Source: Haemonchus contortus
Taxonomy: Eukaryota; Nematoda; Chromadorea; Rhabditida; Trichostrongylidae
Direction of reading: 5' to 3'
NCBI GenBank assembly: GCA_000469685.2
Contig: LS997565.1
Location: 29,457,145 to 29,521,144 of the forward strand
DNA length: 64,000 bases
In this document: in pieces, positions 12,501-20,635 of the stretch
Position numbering within the stretch: position 1 is the stretch's first letter
Layout of the letters: each line of letters starts with the position of its first letter
Made by a program: the position numbers and the translations under genes
The notes under the pieces: generated by a model
Databases searched by the model: none
The model's input: the letters and a program-made list of their open reading frames with translations, nothing else
What the model was told of the DNA's origin: nothing

Positions 12501-14387
12501 AGTGATACCACTTTCTCACAATCATTATCATGCGAACCTCCCGAATTCTGCCTGCAATCCAGCAGAATTCTCTCGAAATCGCTACTGGGAAATCCACACT
12601 GTTGGCCAATCGGCGCTATAATATCAGTGGCGATAATAACGCTTATCGCTACTGTCACAGTTATGATCATTTCTTGGACGCTGAAGCATCTAGCCCGGTC
12701 TAAGAGTCGGTGCGAACCCACCATAATGTACGAAAGACCAGCAGAATCACACACAATAGAAATGAACATAATTCATTCATATCGACCGACACCGCTTAGC
12801 GGTCGTATTGCAGCAGTAGCAGTCGTACTGTTCATGATAGTAGGTCTGAGCAGCGCATGCCAACATGGGCTATCCAGACATCATGCTGAGCTGGTTTGCA
12901 ACCAGGATGATAAGTGCTCTTATGAAATTGGACGCGAAATTCTTTTCAATAAGTTGCAGAGGAAACAATGCATCGAAATTCATCTTCGAAATAAAACGGT
13001 TGGTACCATAAGTATAGAGGTGAAAGCCGTTCATTTCACCTGCACTAAAACGTCCAAGTTTTTCACAAAGAACACGCAACATAAAATATTTTATTCCCAT
13101 CGATGTGCAGAGATGGGGTCATGTTCACAAAACAAATGTGACTCGCTGAAACCCAACGAAACAGTTGCAGAACTTCATGGTTCCGGAGTTTACCCAGGAT
13201 ATTCTGCCTGTGACTATTCCAGTGGAGGCTTACTCTCTGGATGCCTTTTACCGACTCCTTCTTGTGTCTTCTATAGAGTAGCTCATATCCCCCTCACTGA
13301 AGACATTTATGAAGTATTCGAATGCCAAGACTGGTCTCCGTCCATTCATCTTGAGATCTTGAGCAATATGTTTGGCAAAACAGTACAAAATCGATATAGC
13401 ATACTGCCATATCAGACAACAGACGTGAAGGTCATGAATATCACAGCAGTCACTGTGCAGATGCCCTCGCATTCGCCAATGAGTAAAACGTATGCCCAGT
13501 CGGAAACTGAGACCATCATTCTTCCTGACTCCTTCCAAATACCGGTTGTATGCTCAACACGGTACGAAGCACAAGCAAACTTTAAAAGATGCGATAACAA
13601 GATGACATGCAGCTGTAGTACTGGAACATCTCCTCACATTTGTGAATGCGGAAGAAACTCGATCGGTCATATACGTGCAGAGGAATCCAATCGCTTACCG
13701 CTTAAGACCGGTACTATAGAGATGTACACTCAAGGCAACGACGTTGTGGTAAACTCATTTGAGGAAGTAACTCTATATGTAAGATCCAAGATAATGGCAG
13801 AAAGCTCTGAACTGGTTACCGACAACAAATGCACTGCACAGTTGAGCAAGCTGAAAGGTTGTTATGGTTGTCTACATGGAGCAAAGACCAATGTAACATG
13901 CATTTCACATTACGAATCTTTTGCAGAAATCAAATGCAGCAACTTCACAACTGTGGTTAAGTGCAGCCCAGATAATACAACTACAGAGCTTAGTTTGAAC
14001 TTCAATGAGGCCCTTATCAAGGATATTTGTTACATAGCATGTGGCCAATCAAAAAGTGAGATGCTCCTCGAAGGACACTTGTTTTATCATCCGGTCGCAA
14101 ATGATTCAATATTTTTCCACAACTCTGTGGAGGGACAAGTAAGTATGCTAGATTTTTCTCAGTTCCATTTGCCTGATTTGAAGCCGTTGCTCACAACAAT
14201 CAGGGATCACTGGAAAGCAGCTGTACTCATTGCCGCTGCCTGTACACTAGTAACCGGTCTGATTTATTTATTCGGACCAATAGCGATTATCGTGCTACTC
14301 AAAGTTCTGTGTGCTGCAATTACATGTATCACAGCACCATGTGGCGCGTTATGCACTTTTGCTCGGTCGGTTTCTTCAAACACATAG
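6588..14387 (+). CDS. Gag-Pol-Env polyprotein of a BEL/Pao element (2599 aa)
   Basis: One uninterrupted frame. Gag: a coiled-coil-rich N-terminus, a DUF1759-like region from about residue 175, and three zinc knuckles at 380-442 (CX2CX4HX4C twice, then CX2CX3HX4C). Protease: DTG at 545-547. Reverse transcriptase: first Asp in CDIEAAF (D885) and catalytic box YVDN at 963-966. RNase H acidic residues: D1133, E1175, D1205 and D1257. Integrase: HHCC finger H1458/H1463/C1488/C1491 and DDE triad D1524, D1583, E1634. A DUF5641-like tail follows at about 1739-1826. The env-like part starts at about 1899 with a signal-like segment. It continues with a short Cys-containing ectodomain, a membrane span near 2006-2035, a second signal-like segment near 2072-2090, a long Cys-rich ectodomain resembling phlebovirus Gc, and a C-terminal membrane span near 2541-2590. 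Known nematode BEL elements such as Tas and Cer7 carry comparable env genes. The start codon is the first ATG after the leader. Confidence 0.93.
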   Translation: MALYFYKKPIIASATALATLLQKYQCYGANLEYPENEEELYEKALANVTLLSSAISRIRIAVETIQERVDKIENHYANAKKTDQKELIIEVQEIERESQYPQHLASAEAFIHILEAQLTEAKVNLAKAQRKLKLPANNDSEGSSTHSGNQTNWSQGSSEEPNSESTSRMRSIKPPNISLPKFYGSEEEFPEYWAVYDSLIHSSNDLSTIEKIVLLKDSLKGKAERAIKGIQPIAKNYEWIVQTLKDKFGNRPVNRSKIVQKLFDLKAAAHNAKSCDDCLDSIKALVNQMVSTDYDIRANSEPMWTETIIKKFPYIVIKDVLAKYQDDKNITIGNLITLLEKEISSKLFVETHWGSNREYTKETRSTNEPKTQNQRFTQTCVFCGRNNHNSALCRTVTDIQKRRDIAKEKRLCWKCFNSNHSSNQCSKPSCPSCGQKHHQSICLVSRPIGTNVRAPPANPRPSRNESNQQNYGSRPQQSDTRPYNRYSNDARRTQQTNTQVTQVEQDYDRSAIDTSKNEQLILMTAEGNLWNNRSERFEKVLFFFDTGAQKTIIEENLANDFELPKLSTETCIMSGIGGHVERFSSTTVPLKVQTAYGKEVRFTVQTKPVITGGFSSVKLSQQDANFLEQHQICIANSKFQGEQQVPKILVGLDRYYDLVMEDEVPQSTPSGLRIAKTLFGPAIYGRGKLDSSAGSQPISFGLTAIHEGSESQMLEKLFELEGLGISSDDCASDDKVQQYFENYSNSISFDNGYVTAPFPLKCNVAQLEDNYSVAIKRLASLQNQLKMHSDQAFWYSKILNDYENQGIIERVFEKDQDAVGTYYMPHSAVWRPHKATPLRIVFDASSKKRGQFSLNDVIHKGESFVNKIHDILISSRFSKYLLLCDIEAAFTQIRLKDVHKDLCRFLWVKDTTKPIMRSNIIEYRFNRLPFGITASPSILNMALLAFLRSEGTELSAEISRNLYVDNILLQAQTERQALQKYEESKTLFSKIGMNLREYISNSNNVNMAIPKNDRAPSGGMKLLGVHYDTENDRFTVKTNFEMKTTLTKRDIVSQINSVYDPLGVVGPLLIGLKSLMREIFIRHPSWDDRISTEFHKKWNTLCAAVNNAEITIPRVLSAENKPLKDACLWVFADASKEAIATCSYIVFQDKTTSPLVSGKTKLSPKKTPQTIPRLELLGILIALRLGCSILKTNNYLIRKIAIVSDSEIALCWLKSNRKLPLFVANQRDRITALKASLEDKKCNVQFMHVPTNLNPADAGTRGLSSKQICDHMWIQGPKWLSNSKTATLVRPIDQITAQENESNTIHVELTDATTSSQDQNETFINVRRFSSLKILLRTVARIGKCLLKWVNRTNDKNVVQIKLCWANRFEVDPQISAHDIRTAESTIIQQIHKGIDCKELQKRFQHHKIIRDCDGIIRHASRLQNSVLPLDAVSPVFLPRDVPFTTLVLQDIHRSNAHCGKEHTLSLLRNRFWLPRPSSLIRKIIDNCTVCKRWQGLPFGAPEMPPLPNDRVRASRPFANTACDFIGPFITKSNENMYVCLYTCLTTRAVHLEVVENMTTGAFLNSFIRFVSRRGVPSLMRSDCGSNFKLGSKMISKMFDYSNIDNPLMSYCASVGIRWIFNPPASPWMGGVWERLVGSVKKCLNKSVGRRKLSYTEMSTAMAKIEAIINTRPLTKINLTDISEIPLRPVDFLQGNMKFSLPCPDTLTNDDEEYDPDLIQTVKQAKEALESSERIATKFWERWSNEYLLCLRDSQKQHLKQKRHVSRNVPEVGEIVLISDDFLPRGSWSYGKVCEIITSGDDLVRSAKVLLPNRKILHRPLNRLYPLEIRSSEIPALPKPVERVTNTPRVKLERKSKNRAYEVIREFENNLEDTQDIVVATEMQVTRSTHRRPINNNSSLLLMAMLMAIMHLTSANATSIKCHHGEVIIQPPNNEYNLCFNKECRAFTNTTGEIRFKLPVSPVNAKVNVNLSDTTFSQSLSCEPPEFCLQSSRILSKSLLGNPHCWPIGAIISVAIITLIATVTVMIISWTLKHLARSKSRCEPTIMYERPAESHTIEMNIIHSYRPTPLSGRIAAVAVVLFMIVGLSSACQHGLSRHHAELVCNQDDKCSYEIGREILFNKLQRKQCIEIHLRNKTVGTISIEVKAVHFTCTKTSKFFTKNTQHKIFYSHRCAEMGSCSQNKCDSLKPNETVAELHGSGVYPGYSACDYSSGGLLSGCLLPTPSCVFYRVAHIPLTEDIYEVFECQDWSPSIHLEILSNMFGKTVQNRYSILPYQTTDVKVMNITAVTVQMPSHSPMSKTYAQSETETIILPDSFQIPVVCSTRYEAQANFKRCDNKMTCSCSTGTSPHICECGRNSIGHIRAEESNRLPLKTGTIEMYTQGNDVVVNSFEEVTLYVRSKIMAESSELVTDNKCTAQLSKLKGCYGCLHGAKTNVTCISHYESFAEIKCSNFTTVVKCSPDNTTTELSLNFNEALIKDICYIACGQSKSEMLLEGHLFYHPVANDSIFFHNSVEGQVSMLDFSQFHLPDLKPLLTTIRDHWKAAVLIAAACTLVTGLIYLFGPIAIIVLLKVLCAAITCITAPCGALCTFARSVSSNT

Positions 14388-14533
14388 TCGTACCATAGAT
14401 AAAAGCCGAACCGATGCCAGAAATTCTCTTTAGATATAGCATTCCTTAAGCTTCTTACGGGTAATTCTGACACACTTATGTTGCACCGTATATTTACAAT
14501 TTCCCTACGGGGTTCTCCTTTGAGTAAAAAGTG

Positions 14534-14540
14534 TATATAA
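14534..14540 (+). promoter_or_regulatory. TATA box of the accessory cassette
   Basis: TATATAAG lies 25 bases before the accessory ATG at 14566 and 147 bases after the env stop. Such a short distance would give a very short leader or need a trans-splice. Its promoter role is inferred from sequence and position. Confidence 0.5.
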
Positions 14541-14565
14541 GCACAGCACCGACACAAGTCAGCAC

Positions 14566-14976
14566 ATGGATCTATCAGACGTCAGCGCTATGCTCGACCA
14601 GGCCGATTCGTCTTCGACTCCATCTAACGCTGATATCATGGCGGCCCTCGAACACGTCGTTGGGCGGCTGCACACTCTTGAGGCAGCCGTCAACGAGCTG
14701 CTAAAGCGGTCGGAACCACGATCTTCTTGCATTTTCTGCCCTGTGGCAGATAACCGCGACGGACACAACACGTCGCGTTGTAACCGCTTTCCTGATGCGG
14801 TTGCAAAGAGCATGCAGGTGGCGAGGCTCGGCCTTTGTGGTCGTTGCCTCAAGCCTGCACATGACGACGAGGACTGTGGTGTGCAGTGCGCAGCGTGTGG
14901 GAGACCACACAATGTGCTACTGTGCGCCAACCGAGGACAAGGCGGCGGCGGCGGCTTCAAAAGACGACGACCATGA
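14566..14976 (+). CDS. Accessory ORF: small Gag-like triple zinc-knuckle protein (136 aa)
   Basis: An extra gene between env and the 3' LTR. After an acidic N-terminus comes a short amphipathic, probably coiled-coil segment (about residues 27-46). Three zinc knuckles follow at about 54-117: CX2CX8HX4C, CX2CX4HX4C and CX2CX3HX4C. The 18-residue linker between the first two, and the types of the last two, match the knuckle array of this element's own Gag (residues 380-442). The tail is Gly-rich then basic (ends K-R-R-R-P). It therefore looks like a duplicated nucleocapsid module without capsid, likely binding nucleic acid. The coding sequence is visibly richer in G+C than the polyprotein, which hints at a separate history. 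It has its own TATA box and AATAAA signal. I know of no standard BEL gene at this position, so the function is unassigned. Confidence 0.85.
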   Translation: MDLSDVSAMLDQADSSSTPSNADIMAALEHVVGRLHTLEAAVNELLKRSEPRSSCIFCPVADNRDGHNTSRCNRFPDAVAKSMQVARLGLCGRCLKPAHDDEDCGVQCAACGRPHNVLLCANRGQGGGGGFKRRRP

Positions 14977-15046
14977 GGACGATACGATATGGGCAACGCG
15001 CTGACATCAAGAAAAAAAAAAATTTTTTTTGCTGTTATGATTTGTA

Positions 15047-15052
15047 AATAAA
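15047..15052 (+). terminator. Polyadenylation signal after the accessory ORF
   Basis: AATAAA, 71 bases after the accessory stop and before the 3' LTR, followed by a T-rich stretch. A second AATAAA lies in the 3' LTR at 15188-15193. The internal signal could end a separate accessory transcript. Confidence 0.5.
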
Positions 15053-15079
15053 TTCTAATTTTTTTGTGGCCGGCGGGAG

Positions 15080-15298
15080 TGTTCTGGCATAGGCCAGAAC
15101 CCGCGGTCACCCCGCTCCTTAGGGGCGGGGCTTAGGCAGGCAGTTCTCTTGCTGACCACCCGCAACTAGGGTGTTTGATTGGTCGTCAATAAATTTGTAC
15201 CACTGAACCATCGTGTTTTTACTCGTTCGTTCGTTACTAGAGAGACAACACTCTCTCTGTTTCCATAAAAGGCGCCACCCTTCCGCCTAGACACCACA
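15080..15298 (+). repeat. 3' LTR of the BEL element
   Basis: 219 bp, identical to 6022-6240, preceded by gggag and followed by the target duplication ACGTG at 15299-15303. Confidence 0.95.
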
Positions 15299-16013
15299 AC
15301 GTGGGGAGCATTTAAGAATATTGGGGCAGCAGTGGAAAAGACAAACAACATCTGGCTCCGCGCTCACCTTTTCGACACTGCTCTCCTTCCCTCTATTTCG
15401 TACGGCTCGGAAACTTGGATTCACGAAAGCAGGGAGACGGGCAGTAGGAATGATGCTGTATAATCGATTCGCCGCACGCGGCTGTCGCCGACCATTCGTC
15501 CACCGTTATTACAGCTCTAGTGTTCTTCAAACAGCTGAATTGATATGCGATCATAATTCAAGGCATGATTTTACTGTTAGTTCCTTTGCTCCGGTATTTC
15601 TTACCTGCCGCGGCGTCCGTTTCGCCGGGACGCGACAATTTCGTTCCTACTCGTCACACCCACGAAAGCGGGATGAGCATGCTGTCAGCGTTACTCAACG
15701 CACTTTGGAAAGGGCGACGCTAGGCCTATCCCTATACACACAAGTGCAGATGGGAATCCAGAGTTCCGAAGTCTGTCATCGAACGAAAAACATTGAGTCG
15801 TTGATTGCGCCAAGTACTCAAAGATCAGGTGGGCAGTACGCGTTATGCGATATAGTAATGACCGCTGGACCAGGGCGGTTGCTGACTGGATCCATCGGGA
15901 TGTCAAGCGAACACGAGGACGGTGGCCAACGCGATGGCCAGACTTCGGCCAGAATGAAAAGAATGTGGAATGGGGAAATCGATGATCAACGGGACGACAG
16001 GTGTTACAGGTGA
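15299..16013 (+). pseudogene. RTE-type LINE pseudogene, 3' part
   Basis: The LINE frame that stops at 6021 continues here. The codons meeting at the target duplication read on into the W-G-A-F-K-N-I block and the R-A-H-L-F-D-T block that follow the reverse transcriptase in RTE proteins. A 230-bp insertion (15431-15660) interrupts it. Then come S-V-T-Q-R-T-L-E-R-A, the D-W-I-x-R-D-V-K-R-T-like block in a shifted frame, and the C-terminus R-M-K-R-M-W-N-G-E-I-D-D ending at 16013. Frameshifts make it non-functional. In live elements this tail follows the polymerase domain and probably contacts nucleic acid. Confidence 0.8.
15431..15660. mobile_element. 230-bp MITE with 9-bp target duplication
   Basis: CACGAAAGC at 15422-15430 is repeated at 15661-15669, and the LINE frame resumes after the second copy. 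The ends are imperfect inverted repeats: AGGGAGACGGGCAGTAGGAA on the left against GGTGTGACGAGTAGGAA on the right, with a 3-base indel. No coding capacity is evident. A 9-bp duplication is typical of Mutator-like (MULE) transposons, so this is probably a non-autonomous member. Confidence 0.65.
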
Positions 16014-16080
16014 CACGTAAGAGGGGATGAGATGAAGCAGTGATTACCTGTGCTATATTACAGCTAACCCTTCTTGAGTC

Positions 16081-16360
16081 AACTCTCACTTATAAAGCAG
16101 TAACTTGGTCCGTCGCTTTGCCGGTTTGGGTGTTTTTCGGTTTGTCTGTCTGCCCATCCGTGAAACTTATGATTATGATAAATGTAGTGATATGAGCAGC
16201 CAACTCTATTCTACATCTCCTTCTTCAATAAGGCAGTATTTTGGTGGGGTAGGTTAATGGAGTAGAGTGAGCACTGCGGAGTGAAGTGTGCAATGGTGAG
16301 TGAAGTGGGCACTTCAAACCTGTGATTTCCATCTATACTGGCATCGTGCTATGTATGTCT
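16081..16360 (-). repeat. Dispersed repeat B, fragment
   Basis: Starts with 'ttataaagcagtaacttggt' and runs through 'cactgcggagtgaagtg'. It is the reverse of the end of the repeat seen at 37925-38720 and 41585-43940. No coding potential is seen. Confidence 0.55.
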
Positions 16361-16686
16361 ATACAAAAATCGGTGGTGATTTTCGCCTAGGAGTAGCGGC
16401 GGGCGGGTGAATCAATTAGATATTCAGCTGATATCTCATCCTAGCTTTTTGCACCACGTCATCATCTCACCCCCCCCCCCCCCACCCTGGCGCAGCTCCT
16501 CTCCTGAAGCATAGGTAAAAACTATATTCTTTCGCCCAGATCGGCTACCCCTCCTTCCCTGCACTCTAGCCCTTGGTGTTATATAAAAGCGATGCCCCTC
16601 ACCCTAACTTCATTTGCTAACAACTTTGTCAAAGAAAGGAATAAGGCCGGTGAAAGCCGGGCGAGCCGACTGTTATTGATTATAAA
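16361..16686. other. Non-coding spacer with poly-C tract
   Basis: Contains a run of about 14 C residues near 16470-16483. Just before 16686 there is a remnant resembling a Helitron 3' end ('agccgggcgagccgactg'). No gene is seen. Confidence 0.5.
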
Positions 16687-19067
16687 TCCTACTTTATGTA
16701 ATTCGCTAAGTGTGTCTGCTGGTGAGTCGGTGTCTGTGTGTGTGTGTGTGTGTATGTGTGTGTGTGTGTGTCGGTGTGTGTGTCTGACCGGAAATTCGTA
16801 ACTCCTGTCCCCGTGGACCTAGAGCGTACAAATTTGGTAGGAGTAAGGGTGGCAGGTTAGGAACACCTATGGTAAGTGGCGGGACCGGCCTCCTTCCACA
16901 TAGAGCGCAGCGTGCGCGTTAGAAATTTTGAGCCGCAAATTCAAGTCCTGTCCCCATGGACCTAGAGCGTTCAAATTTGGTAGGAGTAAGGGGGCAGGAT
17001 GGAAACACCCTTGGTATTTGGTAGGACTGGAATCCATGCACAGGGGTGGGGCTTTGCGCCTCACCCCTAACCAAATGGTCAATTTGGCCCCAGGGCATTC
17101 AAACTTGGCAGGACTACAGGCGGCAGGACGGGAACATTTATCGGAGGTGGGAGGACCGGACCTCGCTCATAGAAGGCGAGGTTTGCGCCAAAATTTTCAG
17201 TTTGGCTCTAGGGAGTTCAAACTTGGTAGGAGGTAGGCGGCAGTATGGGAAGGCGGCAGTATGGTCTGACCCTACTACTCACCATAGGTGGGTGAGTAGT
17301 AGGGCCGGACTCCGCTTCCAAGGAACAGGATTTCCGCGATATAAATGAGTGGAAACCCATAACTCCTGATTCCGTGGACTTGGAGAGCCCTCGATAGGAG
17401 GGGGTAGGATGGGAACACCGACAATAGAAGAGGCCTTAGAGAAGAAGATCCACACACCAATTACCTCCTAGCGTCTTTGTTATTTACGATCTAGCTTTGA
17501 CTTTTTGATTTGTTTCATTCGACAATGAGGTTGAGTTACGTGATTATGAGGAGATGAATTTGGTTCACTTCTTGCTATTGGATAACGATCGCTACCCAGC
17601 ACAGTTTGCGATTGAGTGAAAGATCACGGGTTCTCTTTGCTTTGATATCATTCTTAACAAAATTTATTCGACCGCTAATAATGTTGGATTCACAGTTAAT
17701 GATGTATCCGTAGAGAAAAGGAGGTACATCTTTGAAGGTATACTCTCGCTCAGCGAAACAGCGAAATAACTTAGGAAAAAAAGGGGAAGAATTTCATTAA
17801 TGCGACGTTTCTCGGGCCACGTCACTTTGCCCGAAGAAGGAGGAGAGCCCTTGCTGATGGCATTGAGGATCATTGATGGTAGATAACATAATAGCCTCAG
17901 CCGCGATGAAGTCTCTGAATATTTTTTTCTCTGAATAATCGCCTTCGTGATATTAAACGATGTTCTATTCGGACACAGCGAAGTTGCTTACAGAGAAAAT
18001 CGCTCCCAATCCGGAGCTAATACTGAGGGTGTAGAGCTTCCAAAGAAAAAGGAGAATCCGAAGTTTTAGGTTAATGCATAATTATTGCGGATTTTTTCGC
18101 GGCTTTTTTTCCCTCGATAGAATTTGAATATTGAGCTCGGGTTTTTTTAGAAACGATCTACTTGATTTCCTCTACAAGAACATACTCCAAAAACCATCCG
18201 CATGTTCGCGGAATTAGGCTTAACTATTTCGAGAAAGATCGGAAGGTGGCACAGTCATTCCGCGATCTCAGTAACCTTCCGGCGATCGTACAATCAGTCA
18301 GAGCGAACCAAGAAATGGGATCTGCTCCTAAATCTGCCATAATCACCAGCAGAAACTTTTACGGATTATCTCGTCGACCATTCATTGAGAAAAGGGCTAG
18401 AGAATAGAAGTTACGACGACTTGGATGACTTGATGGCCGATGTCAAGGCGTGGATCGCCCCTAAGGATCAAAACTTCTTCGCTTTTGTTATCCGACTAAC
18501 TAATCAATGGGAAGTAGTGCTTGACGTAGATGGTGAATAAGTTCCGGAGTAATCAATTGAACATGTCTTTGCTTAGTATTTCTATAGTTTCTTTAAATAA
18601 AATTTGCTGAAAAAAACTGCAATAATTATGCATCAACCTAATATATAGAGGCAGGTAAAATGCAGGGAAAATAGAAAATATCAAAATAATAGTGTTTGAC
18701 CGCCAGGAAATATGCGTACTTTCACTAGATCACCCAATGAACGATCGCCGAAAAGTTTCTGAGATTGCGCAATGACTGTGCTACCTTCCAATCTTTCTCG
18801 AAGTAGTAAAGCCTAATTTTGCGAATATGCGGATGGTTTTTCGAGTATATTCTTGTAGAAGAAATCAGGTCGTTCCTAGGAAAACCCGAACTCAATATTC
18901 AAATTCTATTGAAAGAAAAAAGCCGCGAAAAAATCAGCAATAATTATGCATCAGCCTAATAGTATTTACGCATAGCAAACTTCTCACAGAAAAGAGGAGC
19001 GCCAGGCGTAGCCGGGCGAACCCATAAGAAGGATGGAAACCCGGCGTTAGCCAGGCGGCCCGACTGA
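16687..19067 (+). mobile_element. Helitron-like element, interrupted by mariner remnants
   Basis: Begins TCCTACTTTATGTAATTCGC after an A (16686) and ends in a GC hairpin followed by CTGA (19064-19067), which fits CTRR. From 5' to 3' it holds a GT microsatellite (about 16735-16785), tandem units of about 144 bp (16795-17250), the conserved coding-like block (about 17560-17760), and the 3' hairpin region after a foreign insert (18066-18959). The base after the end is A rather than T, so the 3' boundary is less sure. No Rep/helicase is encoded, so it is non-autonomous. Confidence 0.65.
18066..18959. mobile_element. Two mariner remnants inserted in a Helitron
   Basis: Bases 18066-18641 form an internally deleted mariner with ends TTAGGTTAATGCATAATTATTGC and its inverse at 18619-18641. 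On the plus strand near 18410-18540 it retains a mariner C-terminus (D-D-L-D-D-L-M-A-D-V-K-A-W-I followed by W-E-V-V-L-D-V-D-G-E and a stop). Bases 18644-18959 are a second, inverted 5' fragment of the same family. About 230 bp at the outer ends are therefore inverted repeats of each other. TA follows the right end; on the left the expected TA reads TT. The Helitron resumes afterwards. Confidence 0.7.
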
Positions 19068-19153
19068 AAACATAACTGAGATTATAGCCGCTAACTATGA
19101 AGGGATTTTGTGGGTCAGGGCTGGTGGCTGAAAAAAGAGATAAAGAGGACTAA

Positions 19154-20546
19154 CAAGGGAAGGATCATAAGTCGAAGTAGCCATTTGAAATGAGACCTGT
19201 ACTGCTAGACGTATTTTTTGGTGCTTATTTCAAATCTGCATTCAAAATCTGTCAAACGATTCTCTAAACGAAGTTATGGAGGTGGTCTCCGGAGAGCGCT
19301 CAACAAGGGAAAGCACAAAAGCCATGGTCGCCGGCAGCCCAGCAGTGGCGGCTTGGAGTGGAGGTAAGCGTGATGCTTCATAGGCACGGGACTAGGGATT
19401 GGGTTTGATGGGCGGCGGCGTTTTTGCATCCTGCAGGACTTTTTCTTCCAGGTTTTAAAAAGCTCTTTATTTTAGTTTTACGGCCTTCAGCGACTTTCTA
19501 GTTGCTGGAGGCGAGTCAGTTCCTACTTGAACCGTCTTCCACTGCTATCGATTAGTTTTTAAAGAAGGTGGGGGTAGTGGTCAGTTTTCAAAAAAGGTAA
19601 GGGTTGCCATGTGGCAAACCCGACAAAGTATGGTATATATGATTGGATGTAACACTAGAGAACAGGGAGTATTTCGGATCCTGTGATGTTGAACGCGCCC
19701 TTACAAGCAAGGAGCACAAGTTGATAGATAGTTTCTCTTTTCTATCTTTTCTCTATCTAGCGGAATCCCTTTCACGAAGACCTCGATATTGAGGGCGAAG
19801 AAGACTGCGTGATTGAGGAAGAGGAGGCCGATCCACTGTGGAAACCGGATGATGAAGAGGAAAGAGCAAGCACATCTAGAGGGTCGTTGATGTTTGGTAA
19901 TGTGGAAATGTTCAAAGAGGAGGTGCAGGTTCTCCTTCCCAGCAAACTTGTTACAGCGAGTTAACAAACAAATCCAGGTGGAGAGCGCTATCAGAAAAGT
20001 AAATTTTTTTTCATTTGTTGCGCTCATTGTGAAAGACTTTTTTGTTTTAAACACTTCGTGCTGGATTATCGCATCCGCTTATAATAGAGAGAAGTTATCT
20101 TTCAGTGAGTTTGAAATGTACAACAATAAGAATAGAATTTTTGCAATGTTGGTGGTTGGATTAGATGTCAGACGGTTTAAGGAGCTGACTCGCATCGAAC
20201 AAAAAAGTCGCTGAAGGCGGTAAAACTAACATGAAGAGATTTTTCCAACTTGGAGAAAAAAGTCCTGCAAGATGCAAAAACGCCGCCGCCCACCAAACCG
20301 ATCCTTGGTCCCATGCCTATAAAGCGTCACGTTTACCTCCACTCCAAGCCGCCACTGCTAGATTCCCGGCGACCCTGGCTTTTGTGCTTTCCCTTGTTGA
20401 GCGCTCTCCGGAGACCACCTCCACAACTTCGTTCAGAGAATCGTTTGGCAGATTTTGAATGCAGATTTGTAATCAACATCAAAAAATTACCCTAGCAGTA
20501 TAGGTCCCATTTCAAATCGCCACTTCGACTTGAGATCCTTCCCTTG
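19154..20546. repeat. Foldback element with about 370-bp inverted arms
   Basis: The left arm 19154-19524 and right arm 20179-20546 are inverse complements with scattered mismatches. Both contain the 'ctccggagagcgctcaac' and 'gcggcggcgtttttgcatc' blocks. The spacer is about 650 bp and shows no recognisable protein. A transcript through it would form a long double-stranded RNA. Confidence 0.8.
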
Positions 20547-20635
20547 TAAATTGAATGGGTGTTTGTCAGATCGACAGTACAGCAAAAGATGAACAAGACT
20601 ATAAAGGTGAAATTATAGTGTCAGTCGTCTATTAG

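Larger units (their letters stand above)
6022..15298 (+). mobile_element. Complete BEL/Pao LTR retrotransposon with env-like gene
   Basis: A 9277-bp element bounded by 219-bp LTRs (6022-6240 and 15080-15298) that begin TG, end CA and are identical at every position I compared. The 5-bp target duplication ACGTG flanks it exactly (6017-6021 and 15299-15303). Inside are a tRNA primer site, a leader, a 2599-codon gag-pol-env frame, a separate 136-codon zinc-knuckle ORF and a short purine stretch (gggag) next to the 3' LTR. Domain order (Gag, protease, RT, RNase H, integrase, env) and the protein motifs place it in BEL/Pao. Identical LTRs plus an unbroken frame mean it inserted recently. It sits in sense orientation inside an RTE LINE. 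Confidence 0.95.

Noticed and set aside
14559..15110. 183-codon minus-strand frame opposite the accessory ORF
   Set aside because: It runs into the LTR and mirrors the GC-rich accessory gene. The plus-strand frame has the zinc-knuckle pattern, TATA box and polyadenylation signal.
17275..17460. Short frames within Helitron tandem units (several similar ones through the window)
   Set aside because: They recur because the DNA repeats, differ in frame between units and show no protein-like conservation.
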